The notes beneath the pieces were generated by a model, which was not told the DNA's origin, made no database searches, and worked only from the letters and a program-made list of their open reading frames with translations. A stretch of DNA of 64,000 bases from an uncultured Desulfomonile sp. (lineage in GTDB: Bacteria; Desulfobacterota; Desulfomonilia; Desulfomonilales; Desulfomonilaceae). The position numbers were made by a program, and so were the translations under genes. How positions within the stretch are numbered: position 1 is the stretch's first letter; each line of letters begins with the position of its first letter. Location of the stretch: contig CAJBEZ010000105.1 in NCBI GenBank assembly GCA_903952205.1, positions 124,001-188,000 of the forward strand, given 5' to 3'. Positions 42,710 to 51,319 of this stretch are shown here, piece by piece.

Positions 42710-44704
42710 ATGGGAGTCATGACAGGGCGTTCAGGCAAAAAGAAGAGAAACGCGACGCTGGTTGGATTGATTGCCATATTGTCGGCGATCGTTTTGTCTG
42801 TGAGTGTTTACGTGTTTCCATCCGTGGGGTCTTTCATCAACCTGAGGTTCTATGATTTCAAGATGGGCCTCTCTTGCTGCAAGGTTTATTCTCCGGACAT
42901 CGTCCATCTCGATGTAGATGATCTGGCCACCCAGAGATTTGGTATCTGGCCATGGGACAGGTCAATGAGCGCCTGGATCCTGAAACGGCTCACGGAGCTT
43001 GGAGCTAAGGCGGTAGCTGTCGATGTGCTTTACACTTCGCCGGGCAAAAGTGTTGAGGGCAACAACGCATTCTTTGAAGCAATAAAAGAGTCGGGGAATT
43101 TTGTGGCTGCAACGGCCTTCAGAATCACTGACGACACGAACGTGGCGCTCAAGATTACGGCAGACAAGGAACGTGCCGACGCCTTGTATGACAGAGCATG
43201 GCCCGTTGCGGTTCCCTCCGGTTATAACCTTTTCAGAGCGGCGTCGCTGGAAAACTCCTTTACCCCTCTGGTCCCTGTCCTTTTGTTTTCCAGAGAGGTG
43301 GGGCATATCAAAGACATACCCGACCGGGATGGAGTCCATAGGCGGGTCCCAATGTTCATAAGATTGGAAGATAAGCTGATCCCAGCCCTGAGCCTGGCAA
43401 CTCTGGCCGTTTATTGCGGACAAAACGCAGGTGGTTTCAGTCTTGGCCGATCTTCAAGGATAGCAACGTCTTGCAAAGGGGAGGCTATTGACATACCCGT
43501 TGATTCCAGGGGCATGATGCTCATCAACTGGGGGAGCGCCTGGGAAAGTTTTGCTCATTACTCTGCGGTAGACTTGCTCGATGATGAACCAAATGAGGCC
43601 AAATCGCCTCGTTACAGGGACAAGATTGTTGTGGTAGGAATTTCGGCTACAGGAACCACCGATTTTGGGATAACGCCTTTAGAATCGAGAGCGCCTTTGA
43701 GCCGAGTTCATTCCTTTGCAATGAACACCATTCTGACCCGGAGTTTCATCAGGGAATTTTGCCCTTTTCCTTGTGTCGCGGGCGCTGCGCTTCTGATTAC
43801 CATAATTTTTGTGGCGTTTGCCGCCAGAATACGCTTGAGGCTGGCCATGTTGATTGCCTTCATTATTTGCGTGGCATTCATAGCCGTTTCTTTGGCTGGC
43901 TTCCTTTTTTTCTCCTACGAGATACCGCCAGCGGAGTTCCTGATTATCTTTGCTCCGGGAGTGGCTATATGTTTGATAGGAAGAATTGTAGGAGTTGAAC
44001 TTGACGCTTACAAGGCTTCCAAGGCGCTGGAACGATATCTTTCTCCCGAATTGGTCAAGGACATCATCGATAGCGGAGCCGAAGTCGACCTGAACACAAA
44101 AAAACGCGACCTGACCATCATGTTCGTCGATATTCAAGGATTCAGCACGATGTCTGAATTCGTGGATGTAGAATATGTGAACAGATTCCTGAATGATTTT
44201 TTCGAACTCATGACTCACACCGTTTTTGAACATAAGGGCACGGTTGACAAGTTTTTAGGTGATGGCTTGCTGGCTTTCTTTGGAGATCCTGTGCCCTTGC
44301 AGAATCACGCTATAGCCGGCTTGGACGCAGCTTTGTCCATGCAAGACCGCATGAAAGGCCTCAACGCAAAGTGGTCGAATTGCGGCGTCCCTGAACTGGA
44401 GACAGGCATGACCATAAGGATAGGACTGAACAGCGGGCCCGTCATCGTTGGCAACATAGGTTCGCAGCGTCGTTTGGAGTACACGGTCCTTGGTTCGGTG
44501 GTGAACATAGCCAGCAGGCTGCAATCCCTGGCTCCCCCTGGAGGGATCATAATGGCTGAATCTACATGGTTTAATGTAAAAGATTCTATTGAGTGTCAGG
44601 GACCGGAGGTCGTGAAAGTTAAGGGCATCGAGCGAGGAATTCCTATCTACAAGATATTTGCGGAAAATGTGGAACGGATATGCGCCGACCACTCACTGCA
44701 ATAG
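42710..44704 (+). CDS. CHASE2-domain adenylate cyclase (class III)
   Basis: A 664-residue membrane cyclase: TM1 (about 17-40), an extracytoplasmic CHASE2 sensor domain (about 45-335, with DIVHLDVDDLATQRFGIWPWDR and PSRYRDKIVVVGISATGTTDFGITP-like pattern), three further membrane helices (about 350-430), and a cyclase domain (about 455-655). Metal ligands are Asp474 (IMFVDIQGFS) and Asp518 (FLGDGLLAFFGD); Asn and Arg of VVNIASRLQ are the transition-state pair. It should make cAMP (or cGMP) in response to an envelope signal. The Ser/Thr kinase gene 0.9 kb downstream carries a cyclic-nucleotide-binding domain, a natural receiver. ATG at 42719 is an alternative start. A hairpin terminator follows. 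Confidence 0.93.
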   Translation: MGVMTGRSGKKKRNATLVGLIAILSAIVLSVSVYVFPSVGSFINLRFYDFKMGLSCCKVYSPDIVHLDVDDLATQRFGIWPWDRSMSAWILKRLTELGAKAVAVDVLYTSPGKSVEGNNAFFEAIKESGNFVAATAFRITDDTNVALKITADKERADALYDRAWPVAVPSGYNLFRAASLENSFTPLVPVLLFSREVGHIKDIPDRDGVHRRVPMFIRLEDKLIPALSLATLAVYCGQNAGGFSLGRSSRIATSCKGEAIDIPVDSRGMMLINWGSAWESFAHYSAVDLLDDEPNEAKSPRYRDKIVVVGISATGTTDFGITPLESRAPLSRVHSFAMNTILTRSFIREFCPFPCVAGAALLITIIFVAFAARIRLRLAMLIAFIICVAFIAVSLAGFLFFSYEIPPAEFLIIFAPGVAICLIGRIVGVELDAYKASKALERYLSPELVKDIIDSGAEVDLNTKKRDLTIMFVDIQGFSTMSEFVDVEYVNRFLNDFFELMTHTVFEHKGTVDKFLGDGLLAFFGDPVPLQNHAIAGLDAALSMQDRMKGLNAKWSNCGVPELETGMTIRIGLNSGPVIVGNIGSQRRLEYTVLGSVVNIASRLQSLAPPGGIIMAESTWFNVKDSIECQGPEVVKVKGIERGIPIYKIFAENVERICADHSLQ

Positions 44705-44714
44705 CCGAAATAAA

Positions 44715-44740
44715 AGAAGCGCCGTCGACACGGCGCTTCT
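44715..44740. terminator. Strong hairpin between convergent genes
   Basis: A perfect 11-bp stem, AGAAGCGCCGT (44715-44725) with ACGGCGCTTCT (44730-44740), closes a CGAC loop between the cyclase and DUF4384 genes. On the minus strand it is followed by TTTATTTC, so it is a better terminator for the DUF4384 gene, but may serve both. Confidence 0.75.
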
Positions 44741-44769
44741 AATGGGACGAGTCATCTTGCGAGAATGTT

Positions 44770-45474
44770 CTATTTAGCCAAGTCCTTGATCTTACCTTTT
44801 ATTCCCTGAACACCTGCAACGCTTTCAGTGTGGCTACTCGCCACGCCTGCCGGCAATCCCATCAAGCTGTCACCTTGCCCCGGCTTTGATAGTTTGTCAG
44901 GGGTTATGACCTTTAAATTGAAACGCTCGTCCTTTGAGATTGCGGCCAACTTGTTCGCCAACATTTCCAGATTCGTGGAATCATCGCGGGAGATGGTGAT
45001 GAAGTCCTCTTCTCCCAACGGCTTCAGAGGATCCAGGGACGTTGGGTTGGCAGACACGTAAACGAGAATTTTTCCCTTGTCTTGAGATTGACTGAACCCG
45101 ATCTTAAGACCTGAATCAGCGCTTACAATGGTGCAGTCCTTGCCGGCCGCCAGGTTATCAGGAGTCTTCCTGTTCGGGAATACAACGACAGCGTCGCCCT
45201 CGGGAGAAATATAAATTGCTGTGATATAGGCGCTCTCTGCCTGAGTAAGCTTGACGGACACGGGCGCATTCTTGTCGGCTTTTTCATTGCCGGAGATGTC
45301 CGTAGAGACCCTGACATCGATGGATTTGGGACCAATGACGCCTGCGGACTCAAGTTTCTTGCCGAGTTCGGCCGCTCCTCCAGTGGCCCAGGAAATTGGA
45401 GCCAGAAACAATACCAACAGGGCTGTCATCGTTATTGAAAGCGTCAGTAGCCGAAACATTAATTGGTTTTTCAT
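44770..45474 (-). CDS. Exported DUF4384 protein
   Basis: A 234-residue protein with a signal peptide (hydrophobic segment about 8-30, ending PISWATGG) and a DUF4384 domain (about 70-150) recognised by SVKLTQAESAYITAIYISPEGDAVVVFPN and the following AGKDCTI. The C-terminal part is charged and without known motifs. DUF4384 is often fused to or encoded beside bacterial Ser/Thr kinases and caspase-like proteins; its role is unknown. It is divergent from the cyclic-nucleotide-gated kinase gene, with about 160 bases between starts, and convergent with the cyclase gene. Confidence 0.82.
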   Translation of the reverse strand: MKNQLMFRLLTLSITMTALLVLFLAPISWATGGAAELGKKLESAGVIGPKSIDVRVSTDISGNEKADKNAPVSVKLTQAESAYITAIYISPEGDAVVVFPNRKTPDNLAAGKDCTIVSADSGLKIGFSQSQDKGKILVYVSANPTSLDPLKPLGEEDFITISRDDSTNLEMLANKLAAISKDERFNLKVITPDKLSKPGQGDSLMGLPAGVASSHTESVAGVQGIKGKIKDLAK

Positions 45475-45637
45475 TAATACCCCCTCCTTTTGATTAGCAT
45501 TAAAAGAGCGTTATATATGTCCAGCTAAATGATGTAGCCTGTAAGTTAAAGTTTCAACATGTTTTTTCATTTTGCTCGCGTGTTGAAAGAGTGGCCATTG
45601 TCTCGTTCACAATAGCGTGCAGTATGGAGGAGGACCA

Positions 45638-47065
45638 ATGACGTGCCGGAAACAGAGACTGGTTAAACGGAAAATGACTGATGAAGAGATAAGGTTTCTC
45701 TTGGGGACAGAATTATTTGACGCGTTCCCTGAGGATGCGAGAAGTTTACTTTTGGCGGCCATGACGGCGAAGGAGTTCAAGGCTGGGGAGAGATTTATCA
45801 AACAAGGGGATTCTGCGAAGAACCTATACCTTATTCAGAAAGGTTCATGTCTTGTAAGTGTTGAAAAAAATGGATCGATTTTCCCCGTTTCACGGTTGAA
45901 ATCAGGAGAACTCGTTGGAGAGATGGCCATTCTGACAGGCGAGAAAAGAAACGCCCACGTCGACGCTGAAACAGATATGAAGCTTTGGGGAATTAGTCAC
46001 CTGGAATTTGATCAACTGTGTCTTGAGCATCAGCCTCTAAGGGATTTTCTGACAGAAATTGTGACAAATCGTTTTACAAAATCAAAATTCACTCCCGACC
46101 GAACCATAGGCAAATACGTCATCAAGGAAGTTCTGGGCCAGGGAGGTTGGAGTATTGTCTACAGGGGTGTCCATTCGACCCTGAATATGCCTGTGGCTAT
46201 AAAAATGTTGAAACACAACATGGCCATGGATTCTGAATTCATGGAGAAATTTAGGAGAGAGGCGGCTGTCATTGCCAAATTAAACCATCCAAACGTAGTG
46301 AGAATCTACGACATTGAACATTTGTACAGGACTGCGTTTATTGTCATGGAATTTCTGGAAGGAGTTTCACTTGATTACATGATCGAAAATTTGCCAACTC
46401 TTGCCGAACGTCGAGTTCTGGATATTCTGATTCAGGTCGCCAATGGGCTCCAGTATGCGCATGAAGAAGGCATAGTCCATCAAGACATCAAACCTGCGAA
46501 CATATTTGTTCAGGAGAATGATCGATCTAGGATAGTTGATTTTGGACTGGCTCTTCCCATTGGATCCATTGATGAGATGGGCTTTGGTGGGACACCATTT
46601 TACATGGCGCCGGAACAGATAAAGTGCGAAGAGATCGACGAGCGGACTGACATATATTCGTTTGGAATCATGGCTTATGAAATGGCGACTGGCCAAAGGC
46701 CTTTCCCGTACAAAGACGTCGGTAAGGTGTTCAACTCTCACAGGGAGTCTCCTGTGCCTGACCCTAGAACGCTAAACCCAAAAGTAACATCAGATTTTAA
46801 CAACCTGGTGCAGAAATGTACTCAGAAAAAACCTTCAGAACGATACCAGAATTTTGCTGAAGTATTGATTGATCTCAGAAGCTTAGCCAAGAAAACTGGA
46901 CTCGAGGAAAAAAGTATTCGCGACGGTCAGGAAAAGGTCATGACTTTAATGATGACTTATCCTGAGGATATAAGTGTCAGTTTGACCAATATAGTGGACC
47001 GCTTCGCTGATGAGTTGAAATCAGCGGGGGCAAAAGTACAAGTAGGCGCCCTTAAATGTTTATAG
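45638..47065 (+). CDS. Cyclic-nucleotide-binding Ser/Thr protein kinase
   Basis: A 475-residue soluble protein joining an N-terminal cyclic-nucleotide-binding domain (about 20-140) to a Hanks-type kinase (about 158-425). In the first, the phosphate-binding cassette GELVGEMAILTGEKRNAHV keeps the key Glu95 and Arg104, so it should bind cAMP or cGMP. In the kinase: glycine loop LGQGGWSIVYRG, Lys189 (VAIKML), Glu208, HQDIKPANIF with Asp283 and Asn288, and Asp301 (DFGLA), so catalysis is expected; the usual HRD is HQD. The architecture resembles a one-chain PKG/PKA. GGAGGAGG supports the ATG at 45638; a GTG at 45617 lies upstream. A PP2C phosphatase gene follows downstream. Confidence 0.92.
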   Translation: MTCRKQRLVKRKMTDEEIRFLLGTELFDAFPEDARSLLLAAMTAKEFKAGERFIKQGDSAKNLYLIQKGSCLVSVEKNGSIFPVSRLKSGELVGEMAILTGEKRNAHVDAETDMKLWGISHLEFDQLCLEHQPLRDFLTEIVTNRFTKSKFTPDRTIGKYVIKEVLGQGGWSIVYRGVHSTLNMPVAIKMLKHNMAMDSEFMEKFRREAAVIAKLNHPNVVRIYDIEHLYRTAFIVMEFLEGVSLDYMIENLPTLAERRVLDILIQVANGLQYAHEEGIVHQDIKPANIFVQENDRSRIVDFGLALPIGSIDEMGFGGTPFYMAPEQIKCEEIDERTDIYSFGIMAYEMATGQRPFPYKDVGKVFNSHRESPVPDPRTLNPKVTSDFNNLVQKCTQKKPSERYQNFAEVLIDLRSLAKKTGLEEKSIRDGQEKVMTLMMTYPEDISVSLTNIVDRFADELKSAGAKVQVGALKCL

Positions 47066-47086
47066 CTTTTAAATAGAGGTTTGATC

Positions 47087-47226
47087 ATGGCTGCAGTGAA
47101 TGATTTGTTTGGAACCATTTACATCAAGGGGCAGGTACTATTTCAACAGGCGCCTACGGCGATACCATGTTTGTCATCCAGTCCAGGGCTGTTGAACTGA
47201 CAAGATCGGAGAACGGTAGAGAGTAG
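47087..47226 (+). pseudogene. Frameshifted fragment of a cyclic-nucleotide-binding protein
   Basis: An ATG at 47087 with AGAGGT upstream opens a frame reading MAAVNDLFGTIYIKGQVLFQ, the start of a cyclic-nucleotide-binding domain. After CAACAG (near 47150) the homology continues in another frame as AYGDTMFVIQSRAVELTR, then SENGRE and a stop at 47226. A one-base loss explains the shift. The rest of the domain, including the phosphate-binding cassette, is missing. The unshifted frame ends after 37 residues. It lies between the kinase and phosphatase genes. Confidence 0.7.
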
Positions 47227-47501
47227 AGAAATGAATTTGTTAGTTGCGACTCAATTTAACAACGCCTATATTAATGCGCCGATCACTGATCTGGTTCAGA
47301 ATCACATCAATGGCGCGGCTCAATATCCCCGGAGGGGGAATATCTTGAGGGACGTTGCATTCGGCTATTCGATCCGTGTCTGAGTTGCGCAACGCACTAA
47401 TCATAGAGTAGATATCGCCATTATTATAGAACCTCAAATATTTGTTGAATGCCAATCTGTTTTTGAGGATGGGAAACCACTAGATTGAATGGGAGGTGAC
47501 A

Positions 47502-48224
47502 TTGAGGGTTGGTTTTGTCAGCGACCAAGGTGGGTCGAAAAAGGAGAACGAAGACAGTTTTTTGATTGATATGAATCGTGGTCTATTCATTGTAGCTGAT
47601 GGACTGGGTGGTCATCAGTCCGGCAAATGCGCCAGCCGGATAGCTACAGAAGAGATATCGCTATATTTGAAAAACATCTCTATCACTGAGAAAAACGCAG
47701 AGTCAGCTCTGGAGAAGTCCATTCTTAATGCAAATTCGGTAATTGCAAGGGCCGCTGAGGCGGATCCCGAGTGGCGTGCCGACATGGGGACTACAGTGGT
47801 TGTGGCTTTGATCATTGCTAACAGGTTTTTGATATCGAACGTGGGAGACAGCCGTGCTTACAGGATTAAAAATGGATCAATTGAGCAACTTTCTGAAGAT
47901 CATACTTTCGTTGCTGATTGGGTGAAATCGGGAACAATAACCAGGGAAGAGGCCCGGCGACATGAGGCGCGGCGAGGTTTATGGATGGCCCTGGGGGTCG
48001 AAGATAATGTAGAACCATTTTTCGCCCAAGGCGATTGGAATGGAGATTCAACCCTGGTCCTGTGCTCAGATGGATTAACGGATGCTGTGGAGGATCAGGA
48101 GATATTGAGAGTCGTTAAAATGTCAGACGATCCTCAGGCGGCTTGTGAGAAACTGCTTGTCCGTGCCAAGGAACTCGGAACACTGGACCATGTCACAGTA
48201 TTGGTGATTTGCGGATCGGAGTAA
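47502..48224 (+). CDS. PP2C-type Ser/Thr protein phosphatase
   Basis: A 240-residue phosphatase with all the PP2C metal motifs: VSDQGGSKKENEDSF, FIVADGLGGHQSGK, MGTTVVVALI, LISNVGDSRAYRI, LCSDGLTDAVED and LDHVTVLVI. It is of the stand-alone PppA/Stp1 type and removes phosphate from Ser/Thr. It lies 440 bases downstream of the Ser/Thr kinase on the same strand and is the natural partner. GGGAGG overlaps a GTG at 47496 and is five bases from the TTG at 47502, so the TTG is the better start. Confidence 0.94.
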   Translation: MRVGFVSDQGGSKKENEDSFLIDMNRGLFIVADGLGGHQSGKCASRIATEEISLYLKNISITEKNAESALEKSILNANSVIARAAEADPEWRADMGTTVVVALIIANRFLISNVGDSRAYRIKNGSIEQLSEDHTFVADWVKSGTITREEARRHEARRGLWMALGVEDNVEPFFAQGDWNGDSTLVLCSDGLTDAVEDQEILRVVKMSDDPQAACEKLLVRAKELGTLDHVTVLVICGSE

Positions 48225-48422
48225 ACGTGCTCCGTTATGTTGATCGATCTGATCGAGTTGTTTTTTGACCTACTAATGGGAGAATCCCATATCATAATAC
48301 TCTTGCCCCAACACAAATTCCCCAGCGGCATTGAGTAACGAATCGTTTCATGCTATATAGGCAAGCTTAATAAGATCTGACTGCTGGTCCGACAAGGTTT
48401 CCTAAATGGAGAAGCTTCACTA

Positions 48423-49049
48423 ATGATAGCACAATTAACTATATATTTCACCTACATAATAGAGCAAATGGGATACTGGGGGGCTGCGTTTCTTATGGCG
48501 CTGGAAAGCATGATTGCGCCTGTCCCCAGCGAACTGGTCATGCCCTTTGTAGGATTTTTGGCCGCCGAAGGAAAGTTCTCAATACCCTTGGCAATCGTTT
48601 TTACATCTATTGGCTCCATAGTTGGTTCATTGATCTCATATTACCTGGGTTTGTTGGGAGGACGCCCCCTTGTCTTAAAAGCTGGACGCTATCTTCTCCT
48701 GAACCATGAACATCTTGACTGGACAGAAAGGTGGTTTGCGAAAAATGGTTCTTGGACCATATTCGTAAGTCGATTCATTCCCGTAGTTCGTCACCTGATT
48801 TCAATCCCCGCTGGTTTGGGACGTATGAATGTGTGGCGTTTCTCTATTTTTACCCTGGTGGGCGCAACAATCTGGAATACCTTTCTCCTTTATTGCGGTT
48901 ACAAACTCCGGCAGAACTGGACACTTGTCCAACAGTATTCTCATGAAATTGACATAGTGGCCGGTTTGCTTGGAGTCGCAGCCCTTGGAATTTGGGCGGG
49001 CGTCAGGTATTTTCGGAAGAGGCGGACCACCGCCATAAAAAAGGCGTAA
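48423..49049 (+). CDS. DedA family membrane protein
   Basis: A 208-residue inner-membrane protein of the DedA/VTT superfamily. Signatures are FLMALESMIAPVPSELVMPFVGFLA (acidic residues in a re-entrant loop) and FVSRFIPVVRHLISIPAGLGRM, with the conserved Arg. DedA proteins are thought to flip phospholipids or undecaprenyl phosphate and to support membrane energetics. About five to six hydrophobic segments are present and the C-terminus is basic. It stands alone between the phosphatase and an IS remnant. Confidence 0.92.
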   Translation: MIAQLTIYFTYIIEQMGYWGAAFLMALESMIAPVPSELVMPFVGFLAAEGKFSIPLAIVFTSIGSIVGSLISYYLGLLGGRPLVLKAGRYLLLNHEHLDWTERWFAKNGSWTIFVSRFIPVVRHLISIPAGLGRMNVWRFSIFTLVGATIWNTFLLYCGYKLRQNWTLVQQYSHEIDIVAGLLGVAALGIWAGVRYFRKRRTTAIKKA

Positions 49050-49223
49050 TAGAATTAATGCGCTGGGTGACTCTGACCAAGAAACACGTTCCTATGCAAC
49101 CCCCTGCCTGGTTTCTAGGATGCGGCCAAGATTTCTTACGGATCCTGAAACCTGATTTGTGAAAATACGTCCTCTCATAGACTCCTTTAAAAAACGAAAA
49201 CGGGTGTGGTGTAGGCTGGGCAA

Positions 49224-49889
49224 ATGATAGACGCTACGTTTGTTGAAGCGCCGCGTCAGCGGAACAACCGAGAAGAGAACGCCACCATCAAATCGGGGAA
49301 AACACCTCAAGAGTTGGGCCAGACCCCCAACAAGCTTCGTCAAAAAGATACTGCCGCACCTTGGGTGAAAAAGAATAACGAGAATTACTACGGCTACAAA
49401 AACCATATCAATGCCGACCAAACCAACAACTTGGTTCAGAGCTTAGCTGTGAACAATGCGGCTGTCCATGACAGCCAGGCATTTGAAGAACTTCTTGACC
49501 AGACAATTGACTCCGGGGATAAAAAGCGCCCGATATACGCAGACAGCGCATATCGTTCAAAAGACCAAGAAGAGAGTCTGGCTGGTAATGGTTTTGAAAG
49601 TCAGATTCATGAAAAAAGGACTCGCTGGCATCCTCTGACCGATGAACAAAAGGCCTCAAATCGTATCAAGTCAAAGACTCGGGCTCTGGTGGAACGCGTA
49701 TTTGGGACGCAGCACGCAATGGGAGGCCACCTCGTTAGCACTATTGGCATAGTTCGCTCAAGAGTCAAGATTGGCACGATGAACCTTGTTTACATCATGA
49801 GGCGTCTGGTCCAATTGATCAAACGTGACGCCATAAAGGCGAGTCCTCCAGAAGACTCTATCAGGATAAGCGCTTCCTTGGCAGCGTAA
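49224..49889 (+). pseudogene. IS5-family transposase, 5'-truncated
   Basis: The open frame of 221 residues contains the C-terminal two thirds of an IS5-type transposase: MIDATFVEAPRQRN (first Asp), YYGYKNHINAD, PIYADSAYRSKD (second Asp) and TRALVERVFGTQHAMGGH (Glu). The conserved protein continues upstream of the ATG as GVV-AGQ, but an in-frame TAG at 49212 interrupts it and about 115 N-terminal residues are missing, so it is inactive. Sequence similar to its last 40 codons recurs on the opposite strand beyond the liv operon. Confidence 0.82.
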
Positions 49890-49958
49890 GAAGGTTAGAT
49901 TAAGCCGAAAAAGACAATTTATAAACGTATCATGAATAGAATTCTGCTCATATTATGC

Positions 49959-49982
49959 GGAATTGTGGAATTGTGGAATTGT
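49959..49982 (+). repeat. Three tandem copies of GGAATTGT
   Basis: The octamer GGAATTGT occurs three times in a row inside the 3' end of the IS5-type remnant. The related copy near 54.7 kb has a single similar unit, so this is a local expansion. Confidence 0.75.
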
Positions 49983-50020
49983 GGGAAATCTAAAGACAGG
50001 GAAACCGATTTATAGTACAT

Positions 50021-50045
50021 ATGAAACTGGGGAATGCGGTTTCAT
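50021..50045. promoter_or_regulatory. Inverted repeat upstream of the liv operon
   Basis: ATGAAAC (50021-50027) and GTTTCAT (50039-50045) form a 7-bp dyad with an 11-base centre, 33 bases before the livJ-type start and just inside the IS end. It could be an operator or a leader hairpin; no regulator gene is nearby. Confidence 0.35.
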
Positions 50046-50078
50046 TATTACCCGTCTGAAGAAACAGGGAGGTAGGCT

Positions 50079-51296
50079 ATGAGAAAAGGTTTGGCGATGT
50101 TTGTCGCCGTAGTCGTGTCGGTCATGTTCTTAGTTTCGAGTGTGTCAAGCTTTGCTGCCGATGAAATAAAGGTTGGGATCATCGACACCTATAGCGGACC
50201 TCCGAGCAGCTATGCGCTGGACGTTTTGGACGGATTCAAGCTGGCCTTGAATAAAATCAACGCTGATGGTGGTGTTGTTGGAAAAAAAATAGTTTTTGTC
50301 ACTCGGGATGACAAGTTTAAAGTAGATCTTGGACTCACAGCAGCTAAGGAACTCATAATGAGGGAGAATGTCACCATTCTCATGGGAACCATCAATAGCG
50401 CAGTTTCTTTGGCTGTGTCGGATTTGGCCAAAAAGGAGAAGATACCGTTTCTTGTGACTTATGGAAAAAGCTCGAACATAACAGGGGCAAAAGGCCACAA
50501 GTATGTCTTTTCGATGAATGAAAACACCGAAATGATAGGTAAGGCAGCCGCCATTGGTCTCGCAAAGCGCCCTTTTGTAAATTACTGGATCGCCGGGGAT
50601 GATTATGAATATGGACACGCTATAGCTGACGCTGTCTGGAACCATCTCAAGAAGATTAAGCCCGATGTGCAGTTAATGGGCCAATCGTGGTGGAAGGTGG
50701 GAGAACCCGATTTTACACCCTACATAACTTCCATACTTTCCTCAAAACCTGATGCGGTAATTGTGGCGACGGGTGGAGCCGGCTGCATTCCGTTCCTTAA
50801 AGCCGCAAAGAACACCGGGTTTACAAGCAAGGTTCCGATCTACATGCATACAGGAACTGAACTGTCAACACTTAGGCCTTTGGGGCTTGACGCTCCTGAA
50901 GGGGTGATAGGGACATCAAATTACTATTTTTATTATCCAGAAACTCCAGAGAACAAGATTTTTGTGGAAGAATTTAAGAAAGCGTATGGCCGATACCCTT
51001 CCTTTGGGAGTCTCATCGGGTTGTATACAGCCAATTTCATTGCCAAGGCGTTTGAGAAGGCCGGCAAAGTTGATTCAGAAAAATTTGCGGAAGCCCTCTC
51101 TGGTCTAACCATTGATAGCCCTGTCGGAAAATTGACAGTTCGTGAGTTCGACAATCAGGTAATGCTGCCGATGTTCATGGGTGTAACAAAGAAGGCGCCC
51201 GGATTCGATTTTCTTATAGCGACAGACATAGTGACAATTCCAGCTGACGAGTTGATGCCTTCAATTGAAAACATCAAAACAATTAGAGAAAAATAG
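50079..51296 (+). CDS. Branched-chain amino-acid ABC transporter, substrate-binding protein
   Basis: A 405-residue periplasmic binding protein of the LivJ/LivK family (peripla_BP_6). The signal peptide is MRKGLAMFVAVVVSVMFLVSS with cleavage near SFAADE. The mature protein shows IKVGIIDTYSGPPSSYALDVLDGFKL (split here by strand and helix), AAKELIMRENVTILMG, and EFKKAYGRYPSFGSLIGLYTANF. It captures leucine-type or related amides or aromatic acids and delivers them to the permease encoded next. GGGAGGT precedes the ATG. It is the first of five consecutive genes of one transporter. Confidence 0.92.
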   Translation: MRKGLAMFVAVVVSVMFLVSSVSSFAADEIKVGIIDTYSGPPSSYALDVLDGFKLALNKINADGGVVGKKIVFVTRDDKFKVDLGLTAAKELIMRENVTILMGTINSAVSLAVSDLAKKEKIPFLVTYGKSSNITGAKGHKYVFSMNENTEMIGKAAAIGLAKRPFVNYWIAGDDYEYGHAIADAVWNHLKKIKPDVQLMGQSWWKVGEPDFTPYITSILSSKPDAVIVATGGAGCIPFLKAAKNTGFTSKVPIYMHTGTELSTLRPLGLDAPEGVIGTSNYYFYYPETPENKIFVEEFKKAYGRYPSFGSLIGLYTANFIAKAFEKAGKVDSEKFAEALSGLTIDSPVGKLTVREFDNQVMLPMFMGVTKKAPGFDFLIATDIVTIPADELMPSIENIKTIREK

Positions 51297-51319
51297 TTGG
51301 TTTTCTTGAATTAAGAGAC

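Larger units (their letters stand above)
49190..50015 (+). mobile_element. Decayed IS5-type element, copy 1
   Basis: Transposase-like coding sequence begins near 49190 and the element's 3' non-coding end runs to about 50015, where the alignment with the inverted copy at 54668-54915 stops. The 5' third of the element is missing. The last bases of the terminal repeat are not preserved. Confidence 0.7.

Noticed and set aside
47240-47455. 71-residue minus-strand open frame between the cNMP remnant and the phosphatase gene
   Set aside because: It starts with an unsupported TTG, has no ribosome binding site and matches nothing I know; the region is more likely decayed DNA.
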